Part shown: positions 63,905-64,000 of the stretch, one piece after another
How the letters are laid out: each line of letters opens with the position of its first letter
How positions within the stretch are numbered: the stretch's first letter is position 1
Source: Methanobacterium sp. SMA-27
GTDB taxonomy: Archaea > Methanobacteriota > Methanobacteria > Methanobacteriales > Methanobacteriaceae
Assembly (NCBI RefSeq): GCF_000744455.1
Contig: NZ_JQLY01000001.1
Span: 1,736,001-1,800,000, forward strand
Direction of reading: 5' to 3'
Length of the DNA: 64,000 nt
The notes under the pieces: generated by a model
What the model saw: only the letters and a program-made list of their open reading frames with translations
The model's database searches: none
What the model was told of the DNA's origin: nothing
Program-made: the position numbers and the translations under genes

Positions 63905-64000
63905 TTATTTAAATTCTGAACTGTTAAAAGCCCCAAGTTTTGTTATACAACTTGAAGCAGATTGATTTCCAAGTTTAAGGCAATCTTTAAGTTCATTTTT
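63905..64000 (-). CDS. C-terminal end of a protein, possibly a PfkB-like kinase (runs off window)
   Basis: On the minus strand a frame enters from the right edge and ends at a TAA at 63905-63907. The 31 visible residues end LGAFNSSEFK, and the stretch LKLGNQSASSCITKLGA resembles the last helix of ribokinase/PfkB-family sugar kinases (A-G-N-x-A-A pattern). The match is short, so the family is only a suggestion. Convergent with the TatD-like gene. Confidence 0.4.
   Translation of the reverse strand, partial: KNELKDCLKLGNQSASSCITKLGAFNSSEFK

Noticed and set aside
1..64000. CRISPR array or cas genes
   Set aside because: No regularly spaced identical repeats and no Cas-like protein; TnpB belongs to the IS element.

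Overview
The window is AT-rich archaeal chromosome from a hydrogenotrophic methanogen, most likely the genus Methanobacterium or a close relative in the Methanobacteriales. The diagnosis rests on gene content: CoB-CoM heterodisulfide reductase subunits B and C, the thiol:fumarate reductase subunit TfrB, F420H2 oxidase FprA, a long operon of methanogenesis marker proteins, 2-phosphoglycerate kinase (cyclic 2,3-diphosphoglycerate synthesis), diphthine synthase, Trm5, Nob1, archaeal glycyl-tRNA synthetase and an archaeal SRP (7S) RNA. Many starts are TTG or GTG preceded by GGTGA/GGAGG-type ribosome binding sites.

Layout. 1-6.7 kb: a minus-strand surface-glycan cluster (two soluble glycosyltransferases, one cut by the window edge, a Wzx-type flippase and two multi-pass GT39-like glycosyltransferases). 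6.7-14 kb: housekeeping genes (DUF84 nucleotide phosphatase, archaeal PPAT, a radical SAM protein, an APC permease, two aminotransferases, a QueG-like ferredoxin protein). 14.0-16.0 kb: an IS200/IS605-type element carrying only tnpB sits in a broken AlkA-like DNA glycosylase gene. 16.0-16.6 kb: tRNA-Ser(GCT) and SRP RNA. 16.7-22.7 kb: phosphate permease, fprA operon, CBS protein plus 2-phosphoglycerate kinase, phosphoesterase, small methanogen proteins. 22.9-24.6 kb: hdrCB. 24.8-29 kb: an ArcS-like protein, then a methyltransferase/ABC-2 exporter operon with twin palindromes at its promoter. 29-33 kb: orphan adenine methylase, dphB, trm5, mtnA.

33.0-40.5 kb is the most striking block: one tightly overlapping minus-strand operon DUF2117 - mmp2 - mmp3 - mmp6 - DUF2111 - mmp5 - mmp15 - mmp17 - nifB. 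It couples the nitrogenase-cofactor enzyme NifB to proteins implicated in ATP-driven reductive activation of methyl-coenzyme M reductase, with no nitrogenase genes in view. This suggests that NifB's 8Fe core serves the methanogenesis machinery.

40.7-43.3 kb: nob1, a GC-rich structured RNA-like island, a MoaB/Mog-family gene, pyrE, an overlooked 54-residue zinc-ribbon protein and a PRC-barrel protein. 43.6-56 kb is an organic-acid region: two closely similar sodium:solute symporters (one with a small accessory protein), an orphan phosphate butyryltransferase, an aryl-CoA ligase (PaaK) with an ACT protein, and indolepyruvate oxidoreductase IorAB, consistent with uptake, CoA activation and reductive carboxylation of (aryl)acetates. 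Between the paaK and ior blocks lies a 226-bp tnpB-less derivative of the IS element that keeps its three 3' hairpins. A DUF3788 gene nearby is frameshifted in an A-run. 56-64 kb: a YgjP-type peptidase, tfrB, a compact SPOUT methyltransferase - DUF1512 - dcd run followed by glyS, and a TatD-like hydrolase.

No rRNA operon, CRISPR array, prophage or replication origin was recognised. All assignments come from reading the sequence and recalled family motifs; no database search was run.
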